Positions 31,993 through 32,983 of a DNA stretch of 32,983 nucleotides are shown one piece after another; position 1 is the first letter of the stretch; every line of letters starts with the position of its first letter. Below the pieces are notes generated by a model. The model had not been told where the DNA came from. It saw only the letters and a list, made by a program, of their open reading frames with translations, and made no database searches. This DNA is from Chloroflexota bacterium (GTDB taxonomy: Bacteria; Chloroflexota; Limnocylindria; P2-11E), in contig JAGWSB010000020.1 in the NCBI GenBank assembly GCA_028876375.1, positions 1 through 32,983 of the forward strand, in the 5' to 3' direction. The translations under genes were made by a program, and so were the position numbers.

Positions 31993-32805
31993 TTACCCGG
32001 CGTCGGGTTTGTACGCCTCTCTTAGCGCGTCTCGAAACTCCTTCTGCATGGCAACGACCTCATCACGGCGGTTCAGCCCCAGGAGGTTGGAGAGCTGCAC
32101 AAGCACTTCGGGTATCGAGTACGAGCTCGCAAAGAGAATCTCATGCGGTAGCTCGCCTTTTGGTCCGAACCCTGTGTGGCCGTCGAGTGCGTCCATGAGC
32201 TCACCCGTCACAGCGCCGATGTTCACGTGGGTCTCATCCGAGAGCCACGCATAGTCGAGTTCGTAGATGTGTTTCATGCCCATCGCCTCGAACAAGGCGC
32301 GCTCGCTATTGAGCCCGTGCCAGGTTCGCGTGCCCTCGGGTTTGATCTTGGAAGGAACGACACCCTGCTTCGCGAAGCGCTCGAGGAACGCTCGATAACT
32401 TTCGACCACGCCTTCACGCTCGGCCTGCGCCTTCTCCGAATTCCAGATCTCGTACCGCTCGGCCCGCTCGATGAGCTGCAGTTGGTATTTCTCAGCGTCC
32501 GTCATGAACTGGAGCGCTCGCCCATCGGTGTCGCCGTCAACAAGGGCAACCACATGGACCATCCCCGTAAGCATCGACCGAGCGAGCGGATATGCCTCAC
32601 CGCCGTAGCCGCGTTCGAGAAGCTCTTGAAGAGCGCACCCGATCTGGATGACGCGCGCAACCACCGCGAAGACGACAATCTGCCCAGGCTTTCCCTCGAC
32701 GGTGATGGGTACGCCTTGGAGAAAGGCAGCCGCGCGGTTCAGTAGTTGGTCGTGTGCCTTGAGGATTGCGGCGCGGCGCGGTTCATCGGGAACTTCGCTC
32801 GACAT
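31993..32805 (-). CDS. DUF5677-like protein
   Basis: A 270-residue mostly helical protein. The segment GYGGEAYPLARSMLTGMVHV, followed by DAEKYQLQLIERAERYEIW and YAWLSDETHVNIG, resembles the DUF5677 family. Members are uncharacterised helical proteins, often found in genomic islands. No signal or membrane segment is present. The ATG at 32805 has no Shine-Dalgarno sequence. Its base composition is lower in GC than the genes to the left, and it lies in the region next to tRNA-Gln, so transfer is plausible. A partial gene follows upstream on the same strand. Confidence 0.75.
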   Translation of the reverse strand: MSSEVPDEPRRAAILKAHDQLLNRAAAFLQGVPITVEGKPGQIVVFAVVARVIQIGCALQELLERGYGGEAYPLARSMLTGMVHVVALVDGDTDGRALQFMTDAEKYQLQLIERAERYEIWNSEKAQAEREGVVESYRAFLERFAKQGVVPSKIKPEGTRTWHGLNSERALFEAMGMKHIYELDYAWLSDETHVNIGAVTGELMDALDGHTGFGPKGELPHEILFASSYSIPEVLVQLSNLLGLNRRDEVVAMQKEFRDALREAYKPDAG

Positions 32806-32856
32806 GCGGAAAAGTGTCGCAGGCAGCGCTCAAGGCGGGTCCTGTGACGACGGCGT

Positions 32857-32983
32857 CTAGGACTGGCGAAAGTAATTCAGCAGCGGATCCGGGTCGGCCA
32901 GAAAGACGAGCCAGAGCAGCGCTGCGAGCTGCGAGAGGTTGATCGGCAATGTCCCCTTCTGTGAGCCGAATGTCGTCTCGAGC
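32857..32983 (-). CDS. C-terminal part of an unknown protein, cut by the window edge
   Basis: Reading from the window edge to TAG at 32857-32859 gives 41 residues, SQKGTLPINLSQLAALLWLV, then FLADPDPLLNYFRQS. The hydrophobic LAALLWLVFLA may be a membrane or buried helix. The frame is open from the edge and lies 51 bases before the DUF5677-like gene on the same strand. Family and start are outside the window. Confidence 0.5.
   Translation of the reverse strand, partial: LETTFGSQKGTLPINLSQLAALLWLVFLADPDPLLNYFRQS

Noticed and set aside
31300-32983. Direct repeat of the tRNA-Gln 3' end as an attachment site
   Set aside because: I looked for a second copy and saw none before the window edge.
1-32983. 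CRISPR arrays, insertion sequences, phage genes and rRNA
   Set aside because: No repeat-spacer series, transposase, integrase, capsid or ribosomal RNA sequence is visible.

Overview
The window is about 33 kb of GC-rich, compactly coded bacterial chromosome. Many genes overlap by 1-4 bases (ATGA, GTGA, TGATG) and several convergent pairs share a palindromic stop region. Together with many GTG starts, a compact cytochrome bd, a PPi-type phosphofructokinase and a DUF3105 protein, this suggests an uncultured member of the Chloroflexota or a related high-GC terrestrial phylum. No rRNA or phylogenetic marker was used, so the placement is an inference. There is no CRISPR array, rRNA, transposase or recognisable phage gene.

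Left part (1-9.4 kb): a partial membrane protein with an internal duplication, tRNA-Glu(CTC), a metallo-beta-lactamase-fold hydrolase, the threonine-to-glycine pair kbl-tdh, and a membrane-anchored PQQ-type propeller. On the minus strand follow an isochorismatase-like lipoprotein and an M20-like peptidase, both with changed active-site residues. Then come an AlkZ-like winged-helix protein, a 47-aa membrane peptide, a small cupin and tRNA-Gly(TCC) with an unusual C33.

Middle (9.4-16 kb): a zinc-ribbon membrane protein, a four-helix membrane protein, cydA-cydB, two small overlapping genes, a histidine kinase/response regulator pair and an orphan ParB-like protein.

Redox and transport block (15.9-24.1 kb): an overlapping run of lepB, a DUF971 gene and a sulfite-oxidase-like molybdoenzyme gene, then an MFS exporter. 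This is followed by a two-subunit molybdenum hydroxylase, divergent from a substrate-binding lipoprotein that overlaps a ThDP-dependent enzyme with no ATG, GTG or TTG start. The last three suggest uptake and oxidation or cleavage of an unidentified organic substrate.

Housekeeping block (24.1-31.2 kb): a DUF3105 protein divergent from gltX, then a minus-strand run of FMN-binding protein, PPi-type phosphofructokinase, hisC, a polymerase-less 5'-3' exonuclease, a small membrane protein and hisA.

Right end (31.2-33 kb): tRNA-Gln(CTG) followed by less GC-rich, looser DNA with an HTH-like protein read antisense across the tRNA, a DUF5677-like protein and a gene cut by the window edge. It resembles the edge of an integrated island, but no second attachment site is visible. 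I found no clearly complete new system. The best leads are the altered-active-site enzyme pair, the non-ATG ThDP enzyme with its molybdenum hydroxylase neighbour, and the tRNA-Gln-linked region.
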